64,000 nucleotides of DNA from Holacanthus passer (GCA_025331565.1 JAFREQ010000009.1:3647501-3711500); one strand, 5' to 3'; shown: positions 13,701 to 28,100, counted from the stretch's first letter. Translations and numbers: made by a program. Notes: generated from the letters alone by a model not told the origin.

Positions 13701-15950
13701 TACCATCTGTTGCTCTTCTAATGGGCAAACCTGTTTCTCCATCGGTGGGCAAACTGACTAATGAATTGACTGATTGATTGGTTGATTTATTTTACTTGGT
13801 TTTCCTTCTTCCAGGTATCGGCTGACACGCATCGTGGTGGACAACGAGGCGGGTCCCCATAAGAACCACACTGTGGTCTTCCTGGGATCTGAGAAAGGCA
13901 TCATCCTCAAGTTCCTGGCCAAGATGAACAATGGCTTCCTCAATGATAGCCTGTTTCTGGAGGAGCTCAACGTCTACAACCCTGACAAGTATGTCGCTCT
14001 GGGTGTACGTGTGTGTGTGTGTTTGTGTGTGAGAGGGGTGGATAGAAATAGAGAAACACATGGATACAGTTGCTACAAACAAAGGAAGGTCAGTTATTGC
14101 AAATGTGTGTGTTATAGAGAGAGAGTGTGTGTGTGATTTTGCATGTTTCCAACCATCTCTCAACTCAGCCAACCCACCAACCCACCAACCCACCAGCTCC
14201 ATCAGTACCAGCCAGTTCCCCCTGACCCAGGCTGTATAATGAAGCCAGCCAGCCAGATGGCTACTCTATCATTTAAAAGAGTTTTATCAGGTTACACTCT
14301 GCCCAACCGCAGCTACTAAATTAAAGACATGGACCCTAAGGCTCTGGATAACGTAGCGCTGTGGTTCCCAACCACAGCGGAGCCCAGCTCCTCCAAAATG
14401 TTGGCTGATTAAAGGAAACACACACACACTCTGACACACCAGGGTCTGTGTTTGTCTTCAGAGCCTGACTGGGATCTCTAGCTAATACATTACGCGGCTG
14501 TTGGTGCATGTATGGGTGTGTGTGTGTGTGTTCTTGACCGTGTATGATCTGGGCACGTTGGGGTGAGCGAGTTGAGCATTGTTGTGTATTTGGAGTTGAG
14601 GTGAATGAGGAAAAATCAGCCATGGCGCAACCCTGCCAAGGCAAATATTTAGTCGAGGGGTAATGGATGACGGGGAACGAATGGCAGTACACAGGAGGGA
14701 GAAAGAACAGAGGAGAGGACCAGAGAGGAGAGATGAGAAGAAGCAGAGCGGAGAATGCATGATTGTGTTAGGCAGCCGAGAAGAAGAAGGGAACGAGAGC
14801 GAGGACTTGACAGGAGGGCTTTCAAGGTTACCATTGTTTGTTATCCAACATGCTGCGGCCATGTGACGAACCGTATGGAGGGGATGAAGGGCAAGCCGTG
14901 CCTCCTCTCCTCTGCCCTCGCTGTGTCTCCTTCTTGCCTCCTCCCTCTGTCTTGTTTCCCTTCTCTCCTCTCCTCTCTGTCTCTACGGCTGGATCAGAGC
15001 ATTGGTCGGCTGCCGGCCATCTGGCTTTAGTCGCGTTCAGTAAGTGACTTTGCCCGCCTGCTTCCCAGGCCTGGCTGGCTGGATCAGCACAGGCCCGATT
15101 GTCGTGCATTACCCAGTGTAGATGGATTCTAAGCCCTAATTGAGAGCGTTAATGCGGGACCAGAGCACTGCGAAGGGGAGATTAAATCCCAGGAGCTGGA
15201 TGGCGGGATGGAGAGGGGAATGGATGGAGAGGAGGGATAGAAAGCTTGACACGCCCTGAGGGATTAGAGTGTGCTCCTATGGGGCCGAGTAGACAAAGAA
15301 GACTAGCAGGGATGGAGGAATGGAAGAATAGTGGAGTGGTGGCGGGGGGAGTTAATGTTAGTGGGTTTTACAGTTAAGTGCGGTGTTATTGCTGACTGCT
15401 CACAGTGCCCATCTGTCTGTTTATCTGTCGTATCTGTATCACCCCTTTCTTTATCTCTCTTTATCTCACACTCTGCTCCTGACCCCATGTTCTCGAGTCC
15501 AGCATTATCTCTGTTCTCCCTGACCTCACAGTTTTTCTCTCCACATCTTAATCTTCCTCCTTTTTTTTTTTTTTTTTTTTTTATCTCTTTAAATGAACTG
15601 TTTAATCTGATTTTGTGACCTCTTACATCACAAGACTTTGTCCCTAAAAAGTCAGGTGGTTGAAGGAAAGACAGAATAATCCATGTTTTATCCTCTTGCT
15701 CTCCTCCAGGTGCAGTATTGATGGCGTGGAGGACAAACGCATCATCGGCATGCAGATAGACAGCAAGAGTCACGCTTTGTGGGTCGCTTTCACCTCCTGC
15801 GTGGTGAAAGTGCCGCTGTCTCGCTGTGAAAGACATGGAAGATGCAAGAAGTAAGTTTGATGCTTGCACATGTCATTAACGAACAGCCAAATGGTTTTGA
15901 TTCACTTTGATTGGGGAAACGTGACTCCAGTATACAATATGATGAGGCTG

Positions 15951-15988
<38 letters not shown>

Positions 15989-18900
15989 CAACTCTAGGTC
16001 TTGTATAGCCTCCAGAGACCCGTACTGTGGTTGGGTGTCAGAAGGAGCCTGCAAACAGGTGGTTGGCAACACCAAGTAAGTAATATGTTAATACACAATC
16101 ACATAAGGCTTTTTCATAAACATGTTGACATATCACAGTAGGAAATGCACAGTGAGTTTTGAGGCTGTTTCATGGTCCTGGTTTATTTACTGGGACGCTT
16201 GAGTAGAACAGAACAATTGTTAATGTTATTAGTAACTGTGGGGCTTTTCCTCCGTCTGCTGAAGTAAAAGTCTGGTGACTGGCAGTTGGAGCACTTTTAA
16301 AGATTGGATGGAAATGAAACCCTCCCTGTTTAATCACCAGTAATAAAGATGAGCAACTGAAGAGCACTCTGTATGTCTGGATATATTTCCAAAACTAGTA
16401 GAAATTCACATTTGGGTGTGAGTAAGTGAATAATTAGTTGCATGATATGTTTTCGTTGCCACACCTTAATTTAGAGGCCTTAAAGAAAAAAGTGTGGTCA
16501 CAGTTGTTTTGTCACACTATCTACTGGATTTTAAGATATGTGGCATTCATTCAAAACTTGCAATGTTAATGAATGTGAAAAATAATTGCTGTATCCGCCC
16601 CATAATTTGGATCTACTCTCAAATTGAAGGGTTTCTTTTTTATCCAATGCTCCACCCTTCCAGCAGTAATGAAAATCTGGCCAGTAGTTTTTCTGTAATA
16701 CGGCTGACAAACAAACCAAACTGAAAAAAACGTAAGCTCCTTGGCGATGGTTTGGTTTACTAGCCTGTAGACATATTAAGTGTATGCAAACAATACCAAG
16801 TCAATTTAGACTCCAAACAGCCAAACAGCAAAGCTTAAAATTCTGTTGCTTGTGCTACTAAACTAGAGATTACACTTTTGTTGGAAACTGATAATACTTT
16901 TAGCAGTTTCAGTCAGTTCAACTTGCAAAACGCTGTGTTTAAAGCCGAGAGAAGTAATTATCATGATGCTGGTGATTTTGAAAAGCCTGAGACACATGTG
17001 TTTTCAAAGTAACTTTCATAAAAACAGCACCCCACCTTTTTTGGCATGCCTGGTGGCATTCGTCTCTCGATTTGTCGTGCCTGTGATCTTTCTAATTTTA
17101 TGGTGTGTAAGTGCAATTTCCTCCAGCTGAAAGGGCTATTGGAAGGATGAATAGAAGGAAAGTGTTGTTTGCCCCAGGCTCGGGGTTGGGTATGCAGGAC
17201 TGGGGAAAGCTTGATGGTCGCTGTAACTATAATTTGCGGCTGTAGTTATGACACAGAACCAGATTATGCTTTCTGAACAAACAGCATATGGAGTTTTGTG
17301 GTGGGAAAAACATTTTACAGATGAAGTCATAACAAAAGGACCAATGCTCCAGTGGCTATTTGACGATGAATGAATTTGATCCCCCTGCTGCAAAATGATT
17401 GGTCTGGCATGCCAATACACCAAAGGCACACATACCCACATGTACACACAAAGACACACACACACACAGCCCATCCTATTATTATTCCGTAAAGCTGCAG
17501 TTGACTGTTCTGATTGAGTTTCCACTTTAGAGCAGGAGCCGACACAGAGGCATTAAGAGGGCAGATGACCTCCCTCCTTTACTGTACAATATTTCCAAGG
17601 GTGGGTGGGGGGATTAGGTCTGGTAGGATCTGTTGGTCGGTGGTGAGCTATTCAAAGCATTTGCCAGGCTGGACAGAAGGAGGGATGAAAGGAGGGAGGG
17701 GAGAGTCGGAGGCATTTTTTGGTGTTAAATAAAAAGGTTTGTTCATACGAACAGGTCCCCGCAGAGAAGAGCCATCTCTTTCTTAACATCAGTCTCTCTT
17801 TCTCACTTTTTCTTTTCCTCATTAAAATAAAAACCCCATTGCACATTGCAGCACCATGTCTCCCCTGTTTCCTCGTCTATCTGTCTGTCTGTCTGTCTGT
17901 CTACCTAACCATCAACCCAACTGCGTCTGCCCGCCCCCGTCTATTTTTATCCATCTTTCTTTTTCTATCTTTCCTCTGACATATTCTTTCTCTCTCGCTT
18001 GCCTCCCCTCCTTTCTTCTTCCATCTGGCCTCGGCTCTTGTGTGCCAGCTTTCCCATGCGGAGTTATGCCTCTCATACCTACTGACTATTTACAGCTTGC
18101 ACTCTGGTCTCCTGCAATATGGTCCCCTGTCACCCCCTGTTCGTGCACATAATCCCATGTGATTGTGTATGGTAGTTATGTAAACTAGGTACATGAATGT
18201 GTTTCACTGACAACAGATCAGCATATTAATAATGATTTGTTAATTATTCAAGCCACTGTCACAGCCGCCGGTCCTGACTCTTGGATCAGGACTGATTAAA
18301 TCTGCACACATATACTGACTTATTTCCTGGTGAAACCCTGATTAATAAAGTCTGAACTTATTGCAGGTACTCCTTTTTAAATCAAAGCCATAAATCAAAA
18401 AGAATGGGTGACTTTGTGGAGACAAATTATGTATACTTACCTCATACTGTATGTACAGTATATTCAGTCCCTGTTTGCCCATTCACTTCTGATATGAATA
18501 ATTAATGCTATTATGCCTGACCTGCATTTCAGCAGCCAAGTCCTCTCAGTGCAGCCACACATCTCACATAATAATCACATCTGATGCAAGATAATACAAA
18601 ATGTAGCCCTTAGCTGCCTCTAGTTATGTATAGTGAAGTTTGAATTTAGATTTAAATATTCATTATGCATTTTGCAGTGGGATCTTAACCCTGAGCTGAA
18701 CCGTCTGTAGTGTCACATTTAAACACGCTGCACTTCTGCTGCTATAATACAGCCGCTATGGGACCTGAACCCTTTAACTGAGGGTTCACACTATGGTTCA
18801 GTCACTTTCACATGTGCCAAGCAAGGCCCAGACACTGCATCTGTAGTGTGACTACTCATTGTTAATTTATCTCGAGACCAATGGGATTTAAACCTTGTAA

Positions 18901-21900
18901 TCTTCATCTCAACACAGTCTCACCACAGTATATAATGTTATTATCAACCATGGAAACCAGGACCACAAGGTTGCCAGTGTGTCGGTCTTGTCGAAGAAGC
19001 TAAACAACATTTCATGGGCACGACATGACAGTCTGTGAGGAAAATCCGGCAGATAGCAGGAGTGCTTGGACGGCGTTTGTGCTTAGACAGGTTTAATTGT
19101 GCAACTCGGCGTCTGCTTTGTGATTATGGCTGTGTATGATAAGCAAATCAGATAAGCAGATTAAATGTACCACCAGATATGAAAAGAGGATGTTGTTGTT
19201 GTTTGCGTGGCTGTTATTGTGGTTGCTTTTGAAGGGAAACTGTTTATCAAGAGGGTAAAATTGACCATCTCCGTCCTAATTAGGGTTCTGTCAAAGTGGA
19301 GGAAATGATGCTAAATGATGACATGAAATGTTCAATCATCTCCAACATGTACATGAAGTTGTGACTTTGTTTCTGGTTTGAAAATGCAACGGCAGGAAGC
19401 CGACAGTATTTTCCTCCTAAAATCTCCCGTGCCGTTGTCAGGTTCATGCTTTCGACTCTGATCAGGGGATAAGAGGTGGGTGATGCTGTTTTGGAAAATC
19501 ATTCTTCTTCATGCTATAATTGTGACCAGTGGAGGGTGAGGAAGATGAGAGGCGGGTGGACAGGCAGGAGGAGGGGTAGCGAGGAGGTGGGTGGGGGTGG
19601 GTGGCGGGGGGGCTGAGGAGGACTGTGAAAAGCTGTCATGCGTGACTGTGATCCTGGTTGACAGTTGGTCCGCTCTGTTTCACAGATCTCCTTACTGCCT
19701 GCTTGGTGGTCTTTCAGGAAGAAAACAGGTCTCAGTGCAGATTGCATCAGAAAATAACATCTCTGAAACTCTCTCTCTCACCCCTCTTTCTCCCTCTGTG
19801 TCATATGATGGCCCTCAAGCATGGTTACCCCTCGCTGCCCTGGTCTTGGCCCATGTGATTGGGACTACAGCCTCATATCTCTACTGAACCTCAATGATGC
19901 CAGATACTGAGAAATAGAAAGGATTTATCAAAGTGAAGTTCCCATGAGAACTGTTTTTGTACATTTCTACCATATATTCTAAAGTAGCAGTCCAGCATTT
20001 TTTTTGGGGTGGGGGGAAATGTGCTTATTTGCTTTCTTGCCAAGAGTTGGGATGAGAAGATTGATACCACTTTCATGTCTGTATTGTAAATATGAAACTG
20101 GAAGCAGCGGGTTAGCTTAGCACCTGTAAAGCTCACTAATTAAAACGTTACATCTTGCGTGTTTAATTTAACGAGGGGGACTATTTCTTGGCCGGGACCA
20201 GGAACTTTCTGGGGTTTCTTGCTGGTTGCAACAGCACAGAGCCAAGTAACAGGCCAGCACATAAGCCTAGTAAAAAAAAAAGTATAACGTGGTAATTAGT
20301 GATGAGATGCTGGTAGGTGTATTTAAACTTTGGAACTACTCCTTTAAAGCTATATAAGCAACATACGATAACAGATTACGGTGGAATAAAACATAAATCT
20401 ATTTGTGTCGACACTACTGGCGATGGGTCTTGTGCCAGCTATGGATTTACTAACCTGCCAGCATTCTTCATAACCACTGATTTTAGGCCTCGAGGGCACC
20501 TGCTAGGTGTTCTTTGATTGTCTTCCAGTATAGGGCTCTCTGCAGCCTACACTGTGTGCAAGCATAGGGTATGTTGTGTTTGGGGGGTGTTTTTAGTAGT
20601 AGCTTTCCTATAGCTTTGTTACTTTGTTAGGTATGGCGAGCCTGCATGGCCTGGCCTGTTTTCCTCTGCTGACCATGATGTCTCTGTTCCCTGCAGATCA
20701 GCCTTTGAGCAGGACGTGGAGCATGGTAACACAGATGGCCTGGGAGACTGCCAAAGTAAGCAGGCCCTCTTCACTCTTATCTTTCCTCCTTTATACTATA
20801 CCCCCCTCTGCCATCCCTCTCTTCTCTGTTAACTCAGTCTCCCTCTTCTCTCGGCCCTCCGTTTCCTTCTTCGCTGCTGTCACCTTTTTCTGCCCCGTCT
20901 GTTCCCGCCCTCACAATCCTCTCTTTCAGCCTCTTCCATCCATCTGTCCCTTTCGGCTCTCATCCTCTTCTGTCCTTACCCCGCTGTTTCTCTGCTCCCC
21001 CGGTCAATAGAGTGTTGTGTCCACTCGGGTAAAGACTGGGTTCCTTCTTGCGAATCGCTACGAAAACACAACACAAACATTCAGCGACACACAGGGAAGG
21101 GATTCTGCTTGTGAGTAATCACAAGGCTCATTTAGAAGCACAAAACAAGACAGGGCCTCTCAACCCAGTCGGCCCACAGAAGTCTTTTACTCCACAACAC
21201 AGAGAAGGAGCACAGCAGCACATAGGGAAAATGTATATTTGATCTTTTCATGCCCAGAATAAGTGTGTGGATTAGTCAAATGTTGATATTTCACTGAGCT
21301 GCTCATTTTGCAAGAGAAACTTCAAAACAATTTGACTTTATATCACTCATCTTAGTCCATTTCATCTCAATTTCGACTATTTGCTGAGAGTAAATGAAGG
21401 TGGTGCATTTTCCCTTCAATTTCATCAGTATGTTTAGTCAAGGGAAGCCATAGCGTTGAACTTTCATTAGCTGTAGAAGCCATAGATCACCTCTGATTAA
21501 AAGTTTGGAGGATACCGAGCAGCCAGTCGATTCTGAATTACTTTAAAAGTCATGGCTTTTGATCATGTTAAAGCATAAACTCCCCTTTGCTGCAAGCAAT
21601 AACATGTTTCCCCTCCTTTCTTTTCTTCTTCTTTCAGACACCTTTGTGGCTCTGAACGGTAAGTATCCCACATATACTGTAGAGGCAATTAAATAAAAGA
21701 CAGGAGCTGCATTTCATCTCCCTTGACTCTTTAACTTCGGCCACACCTCTTCATCTAGTCAATCAATCATTCCCTCTCAAGGAAATGAAAACTCCTCCCA
21801 CATGCGTAAAGACTGGTTATTAATGACTCAAGGTTTTAACTGAATTCATTTCAATCCTTTTTTTTTTTTTTTTTTTTTTTGATAGACATTCCTTCCAGTT

Positions 21901-22820
21901 ACGAAGGTAATGAAACATCACAGCACGGTCGGTCAATTTCACCTCTCGTAGTGATTGCCCTCCTCCAGCCCCTTTGGTGTTTAGAATAAAGAATGTGGAA
22001 TTAGAAATAGAAAATGTGGAATTAAAAATCTTTAATGCTGATTCTTATTCTATTAGTTCTATTAGACCGCCTCTCCTTCCTCGTCCCCCTTCCTCCGTAT
22101 CCCCTGTGCAATATCATTGATTAGTCCTGACCTTTGCTTCGCTAATTGGATGGATCTGGTTGTTGGTGGTTTAAGGTCTTGATGGTGAAGAAATGCCTCG
22201 ACGTGCACATTAAACAGGACATGTGTCGACAGAGAGAGAGAGAGATTAAAATGGCCTGTTTAGAGTAAGGCAAGATCAGATATGTTTCTGCCAGTGAGCA
22301 CAAAGATCATTCAGAAAGGCTAATGGAAACATGCACAGACTTAGATGTGCACACGTTTTGGCTCCTTCCTGCAATTCGCTCTCCAAATTACACAGCACAA
22401 TATCACAATCACCCCTCATAACATTTTCATCGATCAAGTCTTTTTAAAGAATGATAAACAGATGTGATTACCCCGCAGCAAAGTCACTCTTATCCACAGC
22501 ACCCACACCTACACTCACATCCACCTTATTTTTATCTAATCGGAGGGAGCATTGGTTTGGTTTTCAGTGAATCTCTCTCTCTCTCTCACACACCCATACC
22601 TCGCAGCTGCCAGATCAAAACAGTCAGATCCATACAGAATGACAAGAATAGATATTTTGAAGTCGTTCCAGAAAGCCCAGCTCTCTCTCTCACCCCCTGT
22701 GGCTGTACCCCCACTGTGATTCTCCCTCTTTTTGGACATCCAGGGTCAGAAGAAGCATCTGTGTTGGTGTGCTCCCCTATAGTGCTGAATATGCTCCCAC
22801 AGGCTTGGCTGTGTGTCTCC

Positions 22821-22919
<99 letters not shown>

Positions 22920-25153
22920 ACACCCAGTTTACAACCCCCCAAACAAAGTCTCAGCCATTGCCCCAGCCCCTCCGTCTATCTGTCAGTGGTTGATATGGAT
23001 TTGAAGATAAATAAATGCCCCCTCTCCATTCTCCTCTCCTCTCCTCCAGACTAGACATCCTCGCCTTGCTTTTAATCTGTAGAAAGAGAGGGATGTGCAT
23101 CCGTCGGCAGTTTAGGGCTTTTTTTCCCCCCCCGATCCGTGGAGGAGCTCTGAGGCTCCGAGCTCTCTCTCTATGTGTGTCATCTGCCTGAATTGCACTT
23201 CCCCTGGCGGTGGGGGAATGAATTATAAAATAGGCCTGTCACACTAATCTCTCAGCCTTGGGCCAATAGTTAAATAAATCATTTTAATGATTGCCACGCC
23301 ACACGGAGGAGGAGGAGGCTTTGGGTGGTGTTGTGTGCGGGTGTCTGTTGTGCGTAGTCTACCAGCAGCATCAACGTTAGTCCCCTGGAATGCCTCCCCA
23401 CCACCTCTTCAAACATAAGCATAAACACATATTGGAAAGGCACTCGCACATCTGCAAACACACACACACACACACACGGCTGTCACCTCCTCCGTGGAGA
23501 GAGCGTGTCAAAATGGGAATTGGGGGTTGAGCTCCGCAGAGGCTGTTGATAAAAGTGTTGTCACTCTTCATCTAGGGTGGATTTTTTTTTTTCTCTTAAA
23601 TATGTGGCTTAAATACATTATATTAAATACAATATATAGCTTGTGCAAAATTGAGTGGGGTGGCTTAAGTGTAAGCAAGTGGGATGGTAATGTGATTAGC
23701 ATGGTTCAAAAATAAACAGTCAGACAAAGCTTGTGCACAAATACTGCTTATGAAAGAAAATGAGAAAACGGAGACAGGCGGATGCAGGAAAAGACACAGA
23801 TTGTTTGAGGGACGTGCAGCGATAGACGGAGAGGAGATAGATATGATCCATCATCCTCAGATGAAAGAGCACTTTGTTGCAATTGTCAGATAATGTCAAA
23901 CTTTAAGGTGTTAGAGCACTTACAGTATATTTGTTTTCCACAGAGAGACGCCCTGTGTGTGCTATTCTTGTTAAAGTCTCATCATCGGTGTAACTTCCTG
24001 GCTATGTTATGATAGCCTCTTCAGCTGTTGGCCAGTGGTTCATTTAGCCATTAAGGGATTTAATTACAGGGAGGAGTCAGATCAGAGAAAATTCATTAAC
24101 TCTTAATGACATATTTCTGATGATTGATCTCGCCATGTTGCTGAGGGCCTTGCTAAATAAAGATTACCAGCGGTGCAGATATAAAACATTTGTGAGATCT
24201 CTGGTTTAAAATGAAAAACGGAGGAAAAGCAGGGCTACATGAGAAATAAGAGGAGATGACAGGAGGAGGAGGGGGTTGTGAGGAGATGAGATAAGTAGAG
24301 AAGAAAGAAAAGAGAAGGGGGGATGAGAGGGGAAGACAAACAAACGTCAGCTATGCAATTATTTTTGTCGGCGATTAATCTGTGAAATATTTTCTCAATC
24401 ACATCATTTCCCAGAGCTTAAGGTGTCGTCCAAAACAAAGACATTCAGTTAAATGTCACAAGAGACGAAGAAAAGCAGCAAATTTTAACATCAGAGATGC
24501 TGGAACCAGAGAATATTTGTCATTTTGGCTTTTAAAAACGACTAAAATGACTGATCAATCATCAAAACAGCTCGGTAATTTTCTTTCAATCGGCTATTTG
24601 TTCCAGCTTTAAAAAAACTTTATAATAAGTGTAAGAAGTTAGCCTGTGCACATCAAAATGAACATTGCTTGCAAAGTAACAGGGAGCTTGAGAAAGGTAG
24701 AAGGGAAGAGCATGAACAGAGTTAAAAGCGCTTTACAGTTGAAGAAAAGTTACAGGCAGACTTCTCGACAGGAGCGATGGAAAGAAAGTTTGTCTCTTGT
24801 CCTTCATATCAAAGGTAGGCACCCTATGGTGAGTTTGGAGAAATACGATTGTACTCTGCTCGGCTCTGACAGGCCCAACGGAGCTTTGACATGTCAGTCA
24901 GAACAGGAGGGGAGAGAGTGAGGAAGGCAGAGAGAGGCAGAGAATAACGGAGAATAAAGAAAGGACCTGAGAAACACACACACACACACACACATTTGCT
25001 AATGAGATGCCCCTGGTCACCGGGGAGAAACACTTTGTTGCCTCACACAGCCCAGCAGCTGTCCTTGTGTGTGACGTGTGTGACGTGTGTGTGTGTGTGT
25101 GTGTGTGAGTGTATCTATGTCTGTGTGTGCGCTTCAAAGAAGGAACAGATGTG

Positions 25154-25189
<36 letters not shown>

Positions 25190-28100
25190 AGCACCCCTGC
25201 TGGCCTGTCTCCCTGTCTGCCCCGAGCGTCGGTTAACCTGTGTTGTGTCCGGCAGGCCACCATCACCGCCACCATCACCACACCCTCTCACTCCCCACCT
25301 CGGCCCTACCCGAGGCCGCCGAGGGCCCCCTGGGGCGGGGCCGCATGGTGGAGCGGAAGGACCCCCCCATGAGCTCAGACAAAGGGGAGGACCCCTACGT
25401 AGCCGTGCCCTCTCAGACTCAGCCTGAAGCCAATGGTAAGCCTTGGAACACAACAGTGAGCAGCCAATTTGGTCCACTGTCACCTGTGGCAAGGGAGGGA
25501 GGGGGAGGAAGAGGAAGGGAGGGGTTTGTGTAATTGAGATTTACGGCCGCCTTGCCGCTTCCAGCTGACGAGGTGTAGAGATGGTAGATCACTTTCTCTC
25601 AAGGGGACAAATTGCCTCAAACTGTGCACGTAAACCCCCCGCAGAAAGCTACCCAAACACACTCACAGGGCACATGCATATGCAGACACATCCCGAGCTC
25701 ATTGAGACACATGTAGGCGCACAAACACTCATCCACACACGCTGCTGGATGGATTTATTATCCACGGACCGTAATGTCCCACAGGAGATGTAATATCCAG
25801 ACCATTACACTCTAAAAAGGAAGATGGCGATGTATTTATCTCCTCCAGAAGATGGCCCGGTCCCCGGCTCTGTCATGCTTTGCGACACAGTGACATGACA
25901 TTGAACGCCCTTTTCTCCTGTGTTAACAACCTTCCTAATGCAGTACCGCCTCAAGGACAGTTCGCTGGATAAATGAGACAAAGAGAAAAGGAGAGGAGGG
26001 AAGGAGACAAGAGGGACGACACACATACAGCAGGAGGGGGGGGGGAGAAAAAAGGTCACCGCAGTGCTGCTGATCCATGTTTTGTCTCTTAATAAAACAG
26101 ATAGACCTATTACACATCCCAATAAAACAACATGCAACATGTCCCTGCTACATTTCATGGTTTGTGCTATTAGAGGCATGGCCTTGAGGAGATATTGATT
26201 ATGGATAATGGTGATTCATCATGAGCAGAGCATAGTAGGGGCTTTCTATAGATGCACTGAATATAAAGAAAGAGACAGATAAAAACAGAGCAGCTAATGA
26301 GCCAAGACTCAGAATTTTATCATTGAATTTGCTATAAAAAATTAATGTGCTATGATTTGTTCTGTCGTGCCAAAAACTAGTCCCAGTTTGTGCCTCTCCT
26401 CTATGAACATTACATTTGAGTCACATTTGATTTCCTGAAAATGGAACCACTTGTTTTTGTAGACAATTTAAAAAGTATTGTTACACCGTGAAAAAGATTT
26501 TGCAACCTGTTTCTCAAGTCTTTTTCTTAAATCAAACCACAACAGTAGCTGGACATGACTTCACAACTCCTTACTCAATTTGTACAACGTGAACCAAAAT
26601 CTAAAAATGTGTTGGCCGAGTTGCAACCTAAGAAACAGATAAGAAATCTTTTTTTAGTGATGCAACAGATGGAATACTTTTTCATCCAGATGGTTAAAAG
26701 AGTCTGAGGATTTTGGAAATCCCTTCAGAGCAGCAATAAGTGTTGACAGGTAGGATCAACAGGTATACATGTTTTCAATATCAGATACATAGTGATGTGA
26801 CTCTAACGTTAATACATGAGAGGCACAAACTGGGTCTAGCTAAAAACACACCGTCTCCCGTAATTACAAACACCGAAATGAGGCGGCTCAGTCTTGTCAC
26901 AATACACACTCTACACTACAGTAGCTCCTGTCTGTGGGATAAACACAGGCAGTGACTGCAGCATGTCAGCTGGAAGCAGCAAGGCACCAGTGGGTAGATC
27001 CAAGCACAATGGTGGCAGAGACTTCAGACAGCATGCCTACAGCCAGCATCACAACATGCTGTCGCTCCCCTTGTTGCCTTTACCTGAGCAGGAGTATCAT
27101 TACACGAGAGGAATGGCGAGGAATGTACTTTGAGAATCACACATAAAAAAAAAAAAAAAAAAAAAAAAAGCTAAAAGCTGACTTGCATTCATAAAAGTTC
27201 TTATTTTGTCTTTGGGGGGGGGTTGTCTTTGGGGGGTTGGGGTGTCCCATGCTCAGGTAATGGCAACAGGGCTTCACATTTCAAAACAATGCTTCCTGCT
27301 GTTTTTTCTGTATGATCATTATTGTTATTATTATCATTTTTATAAGACACTTTTGCAGCTTGTTTTAGTATTTATCAGTTCTATTTCAATTTCAGCTCAA
27401 CAGTCTTTTCTTTTCCCTTTTCTATATGAGTCAACTCTGAAGAGATTTGTTTGATTTTCTTGTGTTGGTTTCTCGTGAGCGGTTCTAGATATGTTGCATG
27501 GCTTGGTCTTGGTCTGCCTCTTTTTTCTTTTTTTTCTTGTTTTGCTATTTATATATTTGCCTTTTTTCCTGCCTTGATTGCTTTGATGGTATTAAGCACA
27601 GTTTTTTTGCCTCCATGCAGCTTAATGCTTTTTCAGCATGGCAAATTGAGCACCACAGTCAACAGTACTCATTTCCCGCTCCACCCATCCTGCCTCATCT
27701 TCCTTCCTGTCGCCCCTCAGTATTATTGGCTTCAGGTGTCAACTGTACTGTGAAAACTTAACAAACTGCGTATGTGAAAGGGAAAATGGAATCAATATTT
27801 GAAACTAAGTAAACGAGTCATTTTATCTGCATTTTAATGCTCAGAGATAAATCCATGCAACCCATTTTACAGAAGAAACGAGGGATAAACATTTAACCAT
27901 ACCATCAATCTCTCAAATTAAGTAAAAAAAAAAAGTTGATGCTTGAGTGAAAATGCATTAGCTCATATCCAAAGTCATTTGCAAGCTTGTTTGCGATTTA
28001 AAAGAAATTACAATTACTCCCCAAACTTTTTCATTTGCAGTCGAGACATTGTGGAATCTTATCTGCTAATGAATATTACAGTGCTGCCAATATGTATTAG

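Larger units (their letters stand above)
13989..15709 (+). other. sema6a: sema6a intron with opposed purine and pyrimidine blocks
   Basis: 1,721 nt. It contains a GT run at 14009-14030, a GT run near 14516-14531, a purine-rich block at about 14690-14760, a pyrimidine-rich block at about 14895-14990, and a T22 run at 15561-15582. Confidence 0.8.
16076..20696 (+). other. sema6a: sema6a intron with two teleost repeats
   Basis: 4,621 nt. It contains repeats at 16567-16752 and 19985-20345, a TGTC microsatellite at 17881-17902, a pyrimidine-rich stretch at 17780-18060 and a G-rich stretch at 19530-19620. No exon is recognised. Confidence 0.8.
21907..25255 (+). other. sema6a: sema6a intron rich in microsatellites
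   Basis: 3,349 nt. It contains the 92-nt CA array at 22824-22915, CA at 23458-23478, a purine-rich block at about 24236-24340, CA at 24973-24994, and GT arrays at 25085-25107 and 25151-25189. I looked for a further phase-1 cassette exon and found none that I could support. Confidence 0.75.

Noticed and set aside
15303..15869. 188-codon minus-strand frame
   Set aside because: It overlaps a T22 run and sits antisense to a sema6a exon; composition is low complexity.
22464..23054. 196-codon open frame
   Set aside because: A third of it is the CA microsatellite read as His-Thr; the remainder has no family resemblance.
24600..25500. CRISPR-like or satellite array
   Set aside because: The periodic signals are dinucleotide microsatellites only; there are no spaced direct repeats.
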